Of a stretch of 64,000 nt of DNA, positions 39,952 through 48,667 are shown in pieces (positions within the stretch are counted from its first letter, which is position 1; each line of letters opens with the position of its first letter). This stretch comes from an uncultured Acidimicrobiales bacterium (GTDB lineage Bacteria > Actinomycetota > Acidimicrobiia > Acidimicrobiales > SZUA-35): the NCBI GenBank assembly GCA_937925335.1, contig CALEWY010000009.1, positions 1 through 64,000 on the forward strand, in the 5' to 3' direction. The notes under the pieces are model-generated. The model saw only the letters and a program-made list of their open reading frames with translations, was not told the DNA's origin and searched no databases. Both the position numbers and the translations under genes were made by a program.

Positions 39952-42333
39952 CGGGAGTGTTCCGGTGGTGAGGATGAACTCGGGGCTGTTCGAGAAGGCA
40001 AACATCACCGCACCGCGACTGGTTCCCGAGGCGAGTTGAGCTCGCCAGAACTCGAAACCGGCATCGTCGGCTCGACGGCCAAGAACGTTGTCGTACACGA
40101 CGTCGATGAACTCGTCATCTGAAAGTGAGCCGTAGGTCGTCACGAACTCGGTCGACCCAGCGAACCCGTCGGCGATCGATGTGAGCGACGTGCCTGCGGC
40201 GAGTTCCCCCGACCAGAAGGCGACACCGCCGGCTTCGGGCGGACGTTGGAGGAAGGCCCAATAGAAACGAGCGATCGCTCCCGACGTCGTCGACGCCGGC
40301 ACGGTGTTTGTTCGGACGACGAACTCGGGGGTCTCGGAGAATCGGATCATGAGCTCACCCCGGCTGGTTCCGGTCGCGAGTTGGTTGATCCAGAAGGCAC
40401 GACCGTCGGCGTCAGCGGGTCGTCCGAGAACGGAGTCGTAGACGGCGTCGACAAAGAGACCGTCGTCGGGCTCGCCAACGAGAGCTTGAAACTCGGGGCT
40501 CGTCGCGAACTGATTGGCGATGGCCTCGATGGACTCGCCTCGCGCTCGACGGCCGAGCCAAAACGCCATGCCAGCCGCATCGGGTTCACGTCCGAAGAAG
40601 GCGAAGTAGAGGCGACCGACCTGACCGTCGAGTTCCATCGGCCGAATCGCAGAGGTGGACACGCCGATCACCGTTGAGATGGCTGGGTCGCTGACCTCAC
40701 CATTGGATTCGGCGCGAACTCGATACTGGTAGGTGCCTGGGGCGAGGCCATCATCGGTCAGCAGGGTGTTCGTCGAACGACCGATCTCGGACCACGCACC
40801 ACCGATCGAACGTCGGTCGATGATGTAGAGCGGATCTTGTGCTCGTGCCTCGCCAGGGGCTCGCCACCCAATGGTCCGCGATGTGCCGATGCCCGTGACG
40901 ACCACCGTGCTTGGTCGATCGCTGGCGGTCGTGATTGCGGAGGCGGACCGACCGCTTGCCGCGTTTGCGGTCACCTCGATTTGGATCGGTGCGCCGTTCG
41001 GCACGCCGATCACCGTTGCGGTGTCCGCGTTCCACGGAACGGTCACCGATGATTCGACCGGTTGACTTCCGTCCAGGGTTCGGACGACGACCGTGTGTGA
41101 TTCGGGCGGTAGTCCGACCCTGCCGAGGCCGTTACTGAGGCTGACGGTGACCGTTCCGTCAGACCCTGCAACGTCGGTGATGCGGGGTTGCGTTGGTGTC
41201 GCATCGACCGGCCAGCCGAGCTGGGCCATGACGCCGAGTGTTGCTGCGTCGATCGTGCGGTTGAGCTCGCCATCACCAAAGGCGGGGGTCATCAGTCCGC
41301 CGGGAGTTGTTGGGTCAGGAGACTCGTCGAAGTGAGAGAAGCTCACCTGATTGATGAAGCTCGATGGGGCGAAAAGCTCAGCGGTTCGACCGCCGCCGAT
41401 CTCGATGAACAGATCACCGCTCGTGAGCGCTTCGGTGACCCGTCCCGACCCAACGACGGGTTGGTCGTCATATCGAGCGAGCAGGTCATAGATCACCGGG
41501 TCGGCGTTGAGGAGACCGTTGCGTCCGGATCCGGTGAACCCAAGGCCGTGGCCGATCTCATGGACGACGACGGTGAAGAGGTCCACTTGTCGAGCAGGGA
41601 CGGCTGTTGTCGGCCCGGGTTCGATGAACCAACCGGTCGAGGAATCGGCCAAGTTCGACGCGAGCGTGATCGTGATCTCGCTTCGGTTCAGATCGAGGTC
41701 GGTCTCGAGGATCGTGTTGGCGAGAGCGATCGGATAGAAGGCGCTCGTGGGAAGCCGCGGGTTGCGATGGAACGAGGTCGGTGCGGCGAGGCCCAGGACG
41801 TTCGGCGGGAGGATTCGCCAGTCGAACTCGATCTCGACCGGTCCGCTCGGCCGAGTGGCGAGCACGGCATCCCACTCAGCGGCGGCGGCATCGACCACGG
41901 CGCGAACATCCGCTGGTGGTTCGGTGAGGTAGACGACGTTGAGGCCACCGATACCAGCTCGCGCCGCGTTGTCTGGCACCGGACTCGGGGGGCCGGTGCT
42001 GTTGAGCGCAGCGAGTTCGGCGCGTTGGGTCGCCTGTTCTCGTTCGACGATGGCGAGTTGTGCGAGGAGCGCAGCGTCACGAGGATCGGGGATCGAACCG
42101 TCGATGGTCTCGATGACCGGTTCACCCGGGCGTTCCTCCGCATCGAAGGTCTCTTCGACTGGATCGTTGAGAAGACTGCTCGCCGGTGATGCTGCCGTCG
42201 ATGGCTCGAGTTGAGCCTGGCGCGGGTTGCCGGGCGCGGCGATGAACGATGAGACCAGAAGTGATGAGGCTGCGCTGAGGGCGACGATCAGCCCCGCCCG
42301 AGATCGTTGATGGCGAGATCTGGCCGACGTCAC
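39949..42333 (-). CDS. Secreted metalloprotease-like protein with Fn3 and DUF4214 repeats
   Basis: About 794 residues. After a signal segment (GLIVALSAASSLLVSSFIAAP) and an Ala/Glu-rich stretch comes a metzincin-like domain with HEIGHGLGFTGSG at about 258 and SFSHFDESPDPTTPGGLMTP later, which may give the third ligand. Then Ig/Fn3-like regions, and at the C-terminus DUF4214 modules: four GR-x-PD-x2-G-x2-FW units such as FGREPDAAGMAFW, LGRPADADGRAFW and LGRRADDAGFEFW. GTG 42333, five bases after the cytochrome c stop, is preferred; the preceding CAGGCTGACGCC resembles the proC leader. Confidence 0.78.
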   Translation of the reverse strand: MTSARSRHQRSRAGLIVALSAASSLLVSSFIAAPGNPRQAQLEPSTAASPASSLLNDPVEETFDAEERPGEPVIETIDGSIPDPRDAALLAQLAIVEREQATQRAELAALNSTGPPSPVPDNAARAGIGGLNVVYLTEPPADVRAVVDAAAAEWDAVLATRPSGPVEIEFDWRILPPNVLGLAAPTSFHRNPRLPTSAFYPIALANTILETDLDLNRSEITITLASNLADSSTGWFIEPGPTTAVPARQVDLFTVVVHEIGHGLGFTGSGRNGLLNADPVIYDLLARYDDQPVVGSGRVTEALTSGDLFIEIGGGRTAELFAPSSFINQVSFSHFDESPDPTTPGGLMTPAFGDGELNRTIDAATLGVMAQLGWPVDATPTQPRITDVAGSDGTVTVSLSNGLGRVGLPPESHTVVVRTLDGSQPVESSVTVPWNADTATVIGVPNGAPIQIEVTANAASGRSASAITTASDRPSTVVVTGIGTSRTIGWRAPGEARAQDPLYIIDRRSIGGAWSEIGRSTNTLLTDDGLAPGTYQYRVRAESNGEVSDPAISTVIGVSTSAIRPMELDGQVGRLYFAFFGREPDAAGMAFWLGRRARGESIEAIANQFATSPEFQALVGEPDDGLFVDAVYDSVLGRPADADGRAFWINQLATGTSRGELMIRFSETPEFVVRTNTVPASTTSGAIARFYWAFLQRPPEAGGVAFWSGELAAGTSLTSIADGFAGSTEFVTTYGSLSDDEFIDVVYDNVLGRRADDAGFEFWRAQLASGTSRGAVMFAFSNSPEFILTTGTLP

Positions 42334-42337
42334 GGCG

Positions 42338-43186
42338 TCAGCCTGCTGCGACCTCTTCGCCCTCGGCGTGCGGGCCGGGGCAAGGATGATCTTCATCGGG
42401 ACTTCCCACGCCCGTTGCGCCAGGTGTGATGTCCGGGTGCGCACAGTCGAGGAGTAGTTCGAGATCGATCTCGATCTCTTCGCCCTCTTCCTCGCGCTCC
42501 CTCAGGTGTTCCATCCACTCTTGGTACGCCTCAGACGAGGTGTCCTCGCCGGAGAGAACGGCACGCTCGTGGAAGACCACGAGTTCGAGTTCGAGCAATG
42601 TCAGGTCGGGGAAGGCTGGCATGTTGTTGCCGGATGCGCCGGCGATGCGGATGCCTCCCGGACGCTCAGCGCCGTAACCCTGGTCGGCGATTGCCGCCGA
42701 GCCTCGAGCGATGTGCACCATCTGATCGACTGGATCGGGGAACGTGGCCCAGACCGAACCGTCGCTGAGCTGATAGCCAACGCCGCCTCCGCCGCCAGCT
42801 CCGTGGCAGCCAGCACAACCGGCCTCGCCGTAGACGGCTTCGGCCCCGGTGAAGAGCGGATCTTCAACCTCGGGCTGTTGCATGGTTCCCGCAAAGGCAA
42901 TGGCCCAGATCGGCAGCGCTCCGACGAGTGGCAGCACCCACGCAGGGATGCGGCGACGGGCCTTGGCGGCCTCGATGTAGTGCGCTTCGGGAGGAGCTTC
43001 CGGTGCCGGCTTGTCCGCAGGGATCGCGGCTGCGGCTGCGGCGACGGCTGGTGGGCCTGCGGCCACGGGAGCTGCGCCAGCGTCGGTAGCCGGGGTCACG
43101 GCGGTGGAGTCGCTCGCGGCACCTTCGTCGCCCTTGCCCTTTGCGGCACGGCTTCGCTTCAGAAGGTGTTCGGGGATTTCGGTCAC
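42338..43186 (-). CDS. Membrane-anchored monoheme cytochrome c
   Basis: A 282-residue protein: N-terminal IPEHLLKRSRAAKGK motif, Ala/Pro-rich linker, basic stop plus one helix (about 82-101), then an extracytoplasmic class I cytochrome c domain with CAGCHG (C124, C127, H128) and a candidate axial Met in NNMPAFPDL. A Glu-rich helix and a tail with two further Cys (LLDCAHPD, DEDHPCPG) end it. It is divergent from the bc operon and shares its N-terminal motif with subunit IV, so it probably docks onto the same complex. Confidence 0.85.
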   Translation of the reverse strand: MTEIPEHLLKRSRAAKGKGDEGAASDSTAVTPATDAGAAPVAAGPPAVAAAAAAIPADKPAPEAPPEAHYIEAAKARRRIPAWVLPLVGALPIWAIAFAGTMQQPEVEDPLFTGAEAVYGEAGCAGCHGAGGGGGVGYQLSDGSVWATFPDPVDQMVHIARGSAAIADQGYGAERPGGIRIAGASGNNMPAFPDLTLLELELVVFHERAVLSGEDTSSEAYQEWMEHLREREEEGEEIEIDLELLLDCAHPDITPGATGVGSPDEDHPCPGPHAEGEEVAAG

Positions 43187-43419
43187 GGGAGATCAAGTCC
43201 TCAGGATCAGACGCGGCGACCCGACAGGGCACGGCCAAGCTTGTCAATCGGCCCAAACTGTACGCCCCTGAGCTGCGAACGACCATTCTTGTGCCATCAA
43301 AAGTTGCCGAAACATCCCGGAGACACGTGCGGAGGCACGTGACATGACACGAATTCAGTCCGCGGCGGTCGTACAAATGGTGGCGAGAACCCGAAGAACG
43401 CGCGGGGGACATGAGAAAA

Positions 43420-43506
43420 GCCCACCCCAGGATGTGGGCGATTGCATGGTCGCCGTGCTACAACGGCCCGTTGTCGAACTTCTTTGTTCGGGATGTCCCG
43501 GTTTTT
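43420..43506 (+). ncRNA. Candidate structured RNA: consecutive hairpins ending in T-tract
   Basis: In order: GCCCAC/GTGGGC (43420-43439), ACAACG/CGTTGT (43460-43474), CGAAC/GTTCG (43475-43490) and CGGG/CCCG (43489-43500) followed by GTTTTTG. On the minus strand the first hairpin is followed by TTTTCT, so it could also stop minus transcripts. No known RNA family recognised. Confidence 0.3.
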
Positions 43507-43590
43507 GTGATGCGCGCAAGCACTCCCCATGGGGTGAAGTGTTGCAATCGCGCTGCCGGGTTTGCCGAGCTATGGACTTCAACAGGTAGA

Positions 43591-43608
43591 TTGTGCAAAC
43601 GTTCACAA
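43591..43608. promoter_or_regulatory. Candidate Rex operator upstream of bc-complex operon
   Basis: TTGTGCAAACGTTCACAA matches 15 of 18 positions of the actinobacterial Rex operator form TTGTGAACGCGTTCACAA, with both outer arms TTGTG and CACAA perfect. It lies 68 bases before the operon's first GTG. rex is encoded in this window at 31488. Confidence 0.7.
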
Positions 43609-43675
43609 AGTCGCCTCACCGCCCGTGGAGCGATCGTTCAGTTCCCCCGAACTGGGCAACCATCAGGAGTCCCCC

Positions 43676-44113
43676 GTGGCCGCACTCATCGTGTCGATCA
43701 TCTTCTCGCTCATCATGGCAGCCGGCATCTCTCGTTATGCGGCGCGCCGCCCCGAGAATCACCAGATGTCATGGGGTGAAGCGTCCGTCTTCTCGACCTA
43801 CGTCTTCATGCTCTTGTTCATCGTGTTCGGCATCGTTCCTCACCAGTGGTTGACCGTCGCTGAGAACGAGTGGAGCTTCCGAGCCGACGTGTTGTTCGAC
43901 GCCTGGGGCTTGATCACGCCGAAGAGCGCCGGCGGATGGTTCCCCTTCGACATCACACTCCGAGCCGTCTCCGACTCGGTCGCCGCGATCATCTACATCG
44001 TGTACTTGGGCGCAATGACCGCCATGTGGAAGACCTGGCAGGAGCCGAAGAAGTCCGACAGTACCGAGGTGGTCACCTCCACCTACGGTCGCCCACTCGT
44101 GAAGCGAGGCTGA
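43676..44113 (+). CDS. Membrane protein of the bc-complex operon, unknown family
   Basis: A 145-residue protein with three predicted helices: residues 2-20 (AALIVSIIFSLIMAAGISR), about 38-55 (FSTYVFMLLFIVFGIVPHQW) and about 100-122 (DSVAAIIYIVYLGAMTAM). A short charged tail follows. GTG 43676 is supported by AGGAG seven bases upstream. It is the first gene of the operon and ends five bases before the ferredoxin gene. No recognised family; probably an accessory subunit of the quinol-oxidising complex. Confidence 0.75.
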   Translation: MAALIVSIIFSLIMAAGISRYAARRPENHQMSWGEASVFSTYVFMLLFIVFGIVPHQWLTVAENEWSFRADVLFDAWGLITPKSAGGWFPFDITLRAVSDSVAAIIYIVYLGAMTAMWKTWQEPKKSDSTEVVTSTYGRPLVKRG

Positions 44114-44118
44114 TCTGC

Positions 44119-44535
44119 ATGGTCACGACCGACGCCAATCCGCCTCTTCCGGAATTCCGAGACGACTACGTTCTCGTCGAGGTCGACGCCGACTATCTCG
44201 CGAAGGCTGTGAAGCCCAAGCAGTTCATCCACATCGACCAGGCCGAGTGCATTGCCTGTGAAGGCTGTGTCGATATTTGCCCGTGGAAGTGCATTCATAT
44301 GCAGCCCACCGAGGCGATCTCAGAGAGCTTTGGAATCGCCAAACCCGGCGACGATCCATCCGATGCATTCATCTTCACGATCGACGACGACGTGTGCACC
44401 CGTTGTGCACTCTGCGTCGACCGGTGCCCCACCGGCGTGATCATCCTTGGCAAGGTTGCTGACCCCGCAGCGACCGGCGACCACCACCAGCGGACCGACT
44501 CCCATGGCTACGGCTATGGGATGCGGCTCGCCTGA
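44119..44535 (+). CDS. Two-cluster [4Fe-4S] ferredoxin-like protein in bc operon
   Basis: A 138-residue soluble protein with two complete cluster motifs: C44-IA-C47-EG-C50-VDI-C54-P and C93-TR-C96-AL-C99-VDR-C103-P. The 38-residue gap between them is longer than in bacterial ferredoxins and resembles NuoI. A His/Gly-rich tail follows (GDHHQRTDSHGYGYG). No membrane anchor. Its place between operon membrane proteins suggests a cytoplasmic-side electron carrier or subunit of the complex; standard bc1 and b6f complexes have no such subunit. Confidence 0.88.
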   Translation: MVTTDANPPLPEFRDDYVLVEVDADYLAKAVKPKQFIHIDQAECIACEGCVDICPWKCIHMQPTEAISESFGIAKPGDDPSDAFIFTIDDDVCTRCALCVDRCPTGVIILGKVADPAATGDHHQRTDSHGYGYGMRLA

Positions 44536-44556
44536 CCCGCGTACACAGGAACTTCC

Positions 44557-45348
44557 ATGGCAAAGTCAATCCAAGACAAGCCGACGTTGGCCGAAAAGGC
44601 TGCTGAAACGCTCGGCAATGTGGTCGACAACACCCAGAGCTCACAGGCGTGGAACTCGATCTTCCGCCCCGGTTCGGTTTTCCGTAAGGGCTACACCGAT
44701 AGCCCACGTAACCGCTCCTACGTGATCATGAACTCGGTGCTCTACCACCTCCATCCGGTGAAGGTGAAGCGTCACGCCGTGAAGGTCAGCTACACGCTGT
44801 GCCTCGGCGGACTGAGCTTCTTCTTGTTCATCATCTTGACCGTGACCGGCATCTTCTTGATGTTCTTCTACCGGCCAACCGCCGCTGCTGCCTGGGACGA
44901 CATCTACACCTTGCAAACGTCGGTGACCTTCGGCCTCCTGGTCCGCAACATGCATCGATGGGGAGCGCACCTCATGGTGCTCTCGGTCTTCTTGCACATG
45001 GCCCGAGTCTTCTATCACGGCGCCTACAAGGCGCCTCGAGAGTTCAACTGGGTCATCGGAACAATCCTGTTGCAGATGACCCTCCTGCTCTCCTTCACCG
45101 GCTACTTGTTGCCATGGGATCAGCTCGCACTCTGGGCTGTGACCGTGGGTACCAACATGATGGGTTACACCCCCGTGTTTGGTGAGCAGGTCCGCTTCGT
45201 TCTGCTCGGCGGCAAGGTCATTGGTACCGACACGCTTCTGCGTTGGTACGTCTTGCACGTCTTGATGCTTCCCTTCGTGACCGTCATCTTCATGGCGATT
45301 CACTTCTGGCGAGTTCGCAAGGATGGCGGAATTTCCGGCCCGCTTTAG
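44557..45348 (+). CDS. Cytochrome b6-like protein (N-terminal half of cytochrome b)
   Basis: A 263-residue protein with a ~70-residue leader and four membrane helices. The four heme b ligands are visible: two His in MHRWGAHLMVLSVFLHMARVFYHG and two in WYVLHVLMLPFVTVIFMAIHFWR, with the TGYLLPWDQLALWA Qo-site segment between. The length and the separate next gene for subunit IV show a split, b6f-type cytochrome b rather than the fused bc1 form usual in actinobacteria (QcrB). Confidence 0.93.
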   Translation: MAKSIQDKPTLAEKAAETLGNVVDNTQSSQAWNSIFRPGSVFRKGYTDSPRNRSYVIMNSVLYHLHPVKVKRHAVKVSYTLCLGGLSFFLFIILTVTGIFLMFFYRPTAAAAWDDIYTLQTSVTFGLLVRNMHRWGAHLMVLSVFLHMARVFYHGAYKAPREFNWVIGTILLQMTLLLSFTGYLLPWDQLALWAVTVGTNMMGYTPVFGEQVRFVLLGGKVIGTDTLLRWYVLHVLMLPFVTVIFMAIHFWRVRKDGGISGPL

Positions 45349-45396
45349 GCCCGGATCCCCATACTTGTAGTGCGCCCTCCGATATCGTCCGACCGT

Positions 45397-45410
45397 TCGG
45401 TTTCGACCGA
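45397..45410 (+). other. UUCG-type hairpin in the cytochrome b - subunit IV gap
   Basis: TCGGT-TTCG-ACCGA: a 5-bp stem closed by a TTCG tetraloop in the 82-base intercistronic gap, possibly an mRNA processing or stability element. Confidence 0.4.
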
Positions 45411-45430
45411 CATTCCGCCCGAGGAACTCC

Positions 45431-46210
45431 ATGACTGAGATCCCAGAACACCTCCGCAAGCGTGCCGAAGAGGCTCGCAAGAAAGCCGAGTCCAGCGCCG
45501 ACGCTGCTGCACCCGCGGCCAGCGGTGGAGACGCCGCGTCCGGTTCGTCGGGTGAAGGCTCGAAGATTCCAGCGCATCTGCTGGAGCGTTCGAAGTCAGC
45601 GAAGCAGAAAGAGGCTGCAGGCACTGCGGTCGCTCCTGCTGGTGGAGGCGGGGTCGGCACTGCCGTCGCTGCGGCCACCGCCGTTGCCGACATGCCGGTG
45701 ATGACCGGTCCGGCTGGGCACACCCAGCGCTTGTTGACCGTCGTCAAGTCCGGGTCGATTCAAGACATCAAGATGAAGCCGCAGGACAAGGTGCACACCT
45801 GGCCTCACCTCATCGTTGTCGAGTTTGGCGCTGCGCTGTTCTGCACCGCCTTCCTCACCTTCTTCTCGATCTTCGTGAACGCCCCGCTCCTCGAGTTGGC
45901 CAACGTGAACGCAACACCGAACCCGTCGAAGGCCCCCTGGTACTTCCTCGGACTGCAAGAACTACTCACCATGTTCCACCCGATGGTCGCTGGTGTGACC
46001 ATCCCCGGTATCGGCTTGATCATCTTGACGATGGCTCCCTATATCGACAAGAACCCCAGCAACAAGCCTGAGGATCGCAAGCTTGCCGTCATGCTCTTCA
46101 CCGCCTTCATGATGTTCTGGGCAGTGCTGACCTTGATCGGTTCGTTCTTCCGAGGCCCCGGCTTCAACTTTGTCTTCCCATGGGCCGACGGCCTGTTCTT
46201 CGAGCTCTGA
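45431..46210 (+). CDS. Cytochrome b subunit IV (PetD-like, C-terminal half)
   Basis: A 259-residue protein. The last ~150 residues have three helices and the family block PNPSKAPWYFLGLQELLTMF (Qo-site PxW), then MVAGVTIPGIGLIILTMAPYID. The ~95-residue N-terminal extension is unusual: IPEHLRKRAEEARKK at residues 4-18, an Ala/Gly/Ser-rich linker, and a second copy IPAHLLERSKSAKQK at about 45-59. Completes the split cytochrome b with the preceding gene. Confidence 0.92.
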   Translation: MTEIPEHLRKRAEEARKKAESSADAAAPAASGGDAASGSSGEGSKIPAHLLERSKSAKQKEAAGTAVAPAGGGGVGTAVAAATAVADMPVMTGPAGHTQRLLTVVKSGSIQDIKMKPQDKVHTWPHLIVVEFGAALFCTAFLTFFSIFVNAPLLELANVNATPNPSKAPWYFLGLQELLTMFHPMVAGVTIPGIGLIILTMAPYIDKNPSNKPEDRKLAVMLFTAFMMFWAVLTLIGSFFRGPGFNFVFPWADGLFFEL

Positions 46211-46226
46211 GGAGAGGTAACCCCCA

Positions 46227-47141
46227 ATGACCATCGCCCTCATCATCGGAATTGTGGCCCTCGCTCTCGTGGCACTTGTTGCCACTGGAGCATCGCTTCG
46301 CCGACGTGACACCGAGAGTGCAATCGGCCAGCTTGCTGGCGAAACCGTCAAGCGTGATCGCGGCTCTGCTGACATCACCGACGACGCAGCTGTGTCGCTC
46401 GACACGAACGTCTCCACCACCTCGACCGAGTTGGTCGCTGCTGGTGCGTCTGGCCGTCAGGTCGAGCGCCTTGCCAGCGATACCCGATCAGGCGCCCTCG
46501 TCGCCTCCGGACCAAGCACCCCGGTCGCCTACGTCCCGCCAGACCCCGAGACCCTCGGTGTCGCCCGCCGTCAGTTCCTCAACCGTGGCATCGTGTCGAT
46601 GTTCGGCCTTGGTCTGTCTGGCTTCGGCGTCGCCTGCATCGCCTTCTTGTGGCCACAGGGTTCAAGTGGTTTCGGCTCGGCCATCAACGTTGGCCGGATC
46701 GCCGACATCGAGGCAGCCATCAAGGCTGGCGGCGGATTCTTCTACGTGCCTGAGGGCCGTATGTGGGTCACCGAATACCCATCGAACGCCGTCGAAAAGG
46801 CCGTTGGTAGCTACGGCTTCTACCCCCAGGTCGAGCAGGGCCTCAACGCTGGTGTGACCGCGCTGTTCCAGACCTGTCCGCACCTCGGCTGCCGTGTTCC
46901 CGAGTGCGCCACCTCGCAGTGGTTCGAGTGCCCATGTCACGGTTCGCAATACAACCGAGTCGGTGAGAAGAAGGGTGGCCCTGCTCCGCGAGGTATGGAC
47001 CGCTTCCCGATGGAAGTCAACGCGGCTGACGAGCTCATCGTCAACACCGGCGTGATCATCCAGGGACCTCCAATCGGCGTCAACACCACCGGTCAAGAGG
47101 CCGAGGGTCCGAACTGCATCGGAAGCGCTGAGGGTCACTGA
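46227..47141 (+). CDS. Rieske iron-sulfur protein
   Basis: A 304-residue protein with an N-terminal membrane helix, a charged middle, then RRQFLNRG before a second helix (Tat-like), and a Rieske domain whose [2Fe-2S] ligands lie in TCPHLGCRV and CPCHGSQY. It accepts electrons from quinol at the Qo site. Extra N-terminal helices also occur in actinobacterial QcrA. GAGAGG precedes the ATG. Its stop overlaps the next start (TGATG). Confidence 0.93.
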   Translation: MTIALIIGIVALALVALVATGASLRRRDTESAIGQLAGETVKRDRGSADITDDAAVSLDTNVSTTSTELVAAGASGRQVERLASDTRSGALVASGPSTPVAYVPPDPETLGVARRQFLNRGIVSMFGLGLSGFGVACIAFLWPQGSSGFGSAINVGRIADIEAAIKAGGGFFYVPEGRMWVTEYPSNAVEKAVGSYGFYPQVEQGLNAGVTALFQTCPHLGCRVPECATSQWFECPCHGSQYNRVGEKKGGPAPRGMDRFPMEVNAADELIVNTGVIIQGPPIGVNTTGQEAEGPNCIGSAEGH

Positions 47142-48667
47142 TGATCGCAATGGCAATTCTTGCGGCGAACTTCCGCGCCATCGGACTCACGGTGGCTGTC
47201 ATCGTGCTGCTCGGCATGGTGGTGTTGTTCGTCCGCAACGTGTTCGAGGCTCGGTCAGAGCTCGGCTCTGAAATCGAGCTCGCTCCGAACAAGAAGCAGT
47301 ACTTCGACGACTCCGAACTCGAGGGCATCAAGCTCGACCGTTCGCTGACGTTTGCCCTCGTGGTGTTGACGCTCACGTCGATCGCGCTGCCGTTCTACTG
47401 GCTCGCTGAACCAGGCCGTCAAGAGGGCGCCGTCGACGCCTATCAGCTCAACTTCGAATCGCGTGGTGAAGGCCTCTACACCGAGGGTGCGCAGTGTGTG
47501 AACTGTCACTCAGCGAACGGCGTTGGTGGTGTCGCTGCCTACGTGCTGCAAGACGCCGACGGTCAGTTCATTGCGAACGCGTCGTGGGTTGCACCAGCAC
47601 TCAACAACATCTTCCATCGTTACAACGAAGAAGAGGTCACCTACATCCTCAACTTCGGTCGTCCCGGTTCGCCGATGGCGGCGTGGGGAACGCCCGGTGG
47701 TGGACCGCTGACGAGCCAGCAGGTTCAGAACACCATCGAGTACATCCAGACCTTCCAGGTGCAGTCGCTCAACCCGATCGAGATCAACGAGTCGGCTGAT
47801 CCCGAAACCGCCCAGATGGACGCCGACGAAGTCTCTGCGGAGATTCGTGAAGAGGTGGAGCGTTCGCTCGCCGCTGGCGAGTTCGACACGCTCGGTGAGG
47901 CCGTCTTCAACCTCGGCTATTTCTCAGGCTTCCAGGCTGGCTCGCTGAGCTGCGCCCGCTGCCACACCGCTGGCTGGTCACTCGGCCCGGCCGTTCCGTG
48001 GCTGCCCGATACCGATCCTCTCGCTGACGGCGTCGCCGGCTGCGGTGGTGGTAACCCATCGGGTATTGGCTTCAGCCTCTGCGGTGGAATCCACGATCGC
48101 TTCCCCGACGATTCATGGAAGCTCCCCGATGGAACATGGGCCCCGCAGGGTGGACTGTCTGACGGTGATGGATTCTTCTACCTGTCGATGGCCGGCGACG
48201 AGATTCGTCTCGACGACAAGGGTCTTCCGATCAATGACGAGGGCGTGCCCTACGAGGTGCTCACCGACGAAGCAAACTACGGCAACCTCGCCGAGTGCTC
48301 TGCGTACTCAGGCTTGTGGGAGCCAGACGGTGTTGCTCCTGACGCCTACCCGTATGCCCTCGGACAGGCACTGATTGCCGACGGATCCGTCGATGGTTTC
48401 GAGAACCCGGAGCCGATCGACCTTGAGTCGCTGAACGACGGCGACCTCGAACTGGCCGATGGCCGAGTTGGCTTTGAGTGCGAGATCATCGAGATGCCAG
48501 AACGAACCAGCTACTCACAGTTCAACTTCATCTACAACGGTGCGAACGCCGGTAGCGGTTACGGTCGAGGCGGCCAGAGCGCCGCCGGTATGATGCCGGG
48601 CTTCGGCGCACTCCTCCCCGAGGACTACGTGCAGGCCGTGGTTGATTACGAACGGAGTCTCGGATGA
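47141..48667 (+). CDS. Diheme cytochrome c of the bc complex
   Basis: A 508-residue protein with two membrane helices near the N-terminus (about 8-28 and 66-88) and an extracytoplasmic part carrying two heme c motifs: CVNCH at about 119 and CARCH at about 271. Between them is a cytochrome c fold (ILNFGRPGSPMAAW with a candidate axial Met). The C-terminal third has extra Cys residues (GCGGGNPSG, SLCGG, ECSAY, ECEI) that may form disulfides. It is larger than diheme QcrC and would relay electrons to the oxidase. Confidence 0.88.
   Translation: MIAMAILAANFRAIGLTVAVIVLLGMVVLFVRNVFEARSELGSEIELAPNKKQYFDDSELEGIKLDRSLTFALVVLTLTSIALPFYWLAEPGRQEGAVDAYQLNFESRGEGLYTEGAQCVNCHSANGVGGVAAYVLQDADGQFIANASWVAPALNNIFHRYNEEEVTYILNFGRPGSPMAAWGTPGGGPLTSQQVQNTIEYIQTFQVQSLNPIEINESADPETAQMDADEVSAEIREEVERSLAAGEFDTLGEAVFNLGYFSGFQAGSLSCARCHTAGWSLGPAVPWLPDTDPLADGVAGCGGGNPSGIGFSLCGGIHDRFPDDSWKLPDGTWAPQGGLSDGDGFFYLSMAGDEIRLDDKGLPINDEGVPYEVLTDEANYGNLAECSAYSGLWEPDGVAPDAYPYALGQALIADGSVDGFENPEPIDLESLNDGDLELADGRVGFECEIIEMPERTSYSQFNFIYNGANAGSGYGRGGQSAAGMMPGFGALLPEDYVQAVVDYERSLG

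Larger units (their letters stand above)
43187..43675. other. Divergent regulatory region of the bc operon with structured segment
   Basis: No gene supported in 489 bases. It holds a run of hairpins (43420-43506), a candidate Rex operator (43591-43608), and AGGAG (43665) seven bases before the GTG of the first operon gene. Both the minus-strand cytochrome c gene and the plus-strand operon must be controlled from here. Confidence 0.6.

Noticed and set aside
41188-42189. 333-residue plus-strand ORF
   Set aside because: Antisense to the DUF4214/metalloprotease-like gene, which has a zinc motif and repeats.
43297-43606. Short ORFs in the bc-operon upstream region
   Set aside because: Overlapping frames on both strands, no ribosome binding site, and they cover the hairpin run and Rex site.
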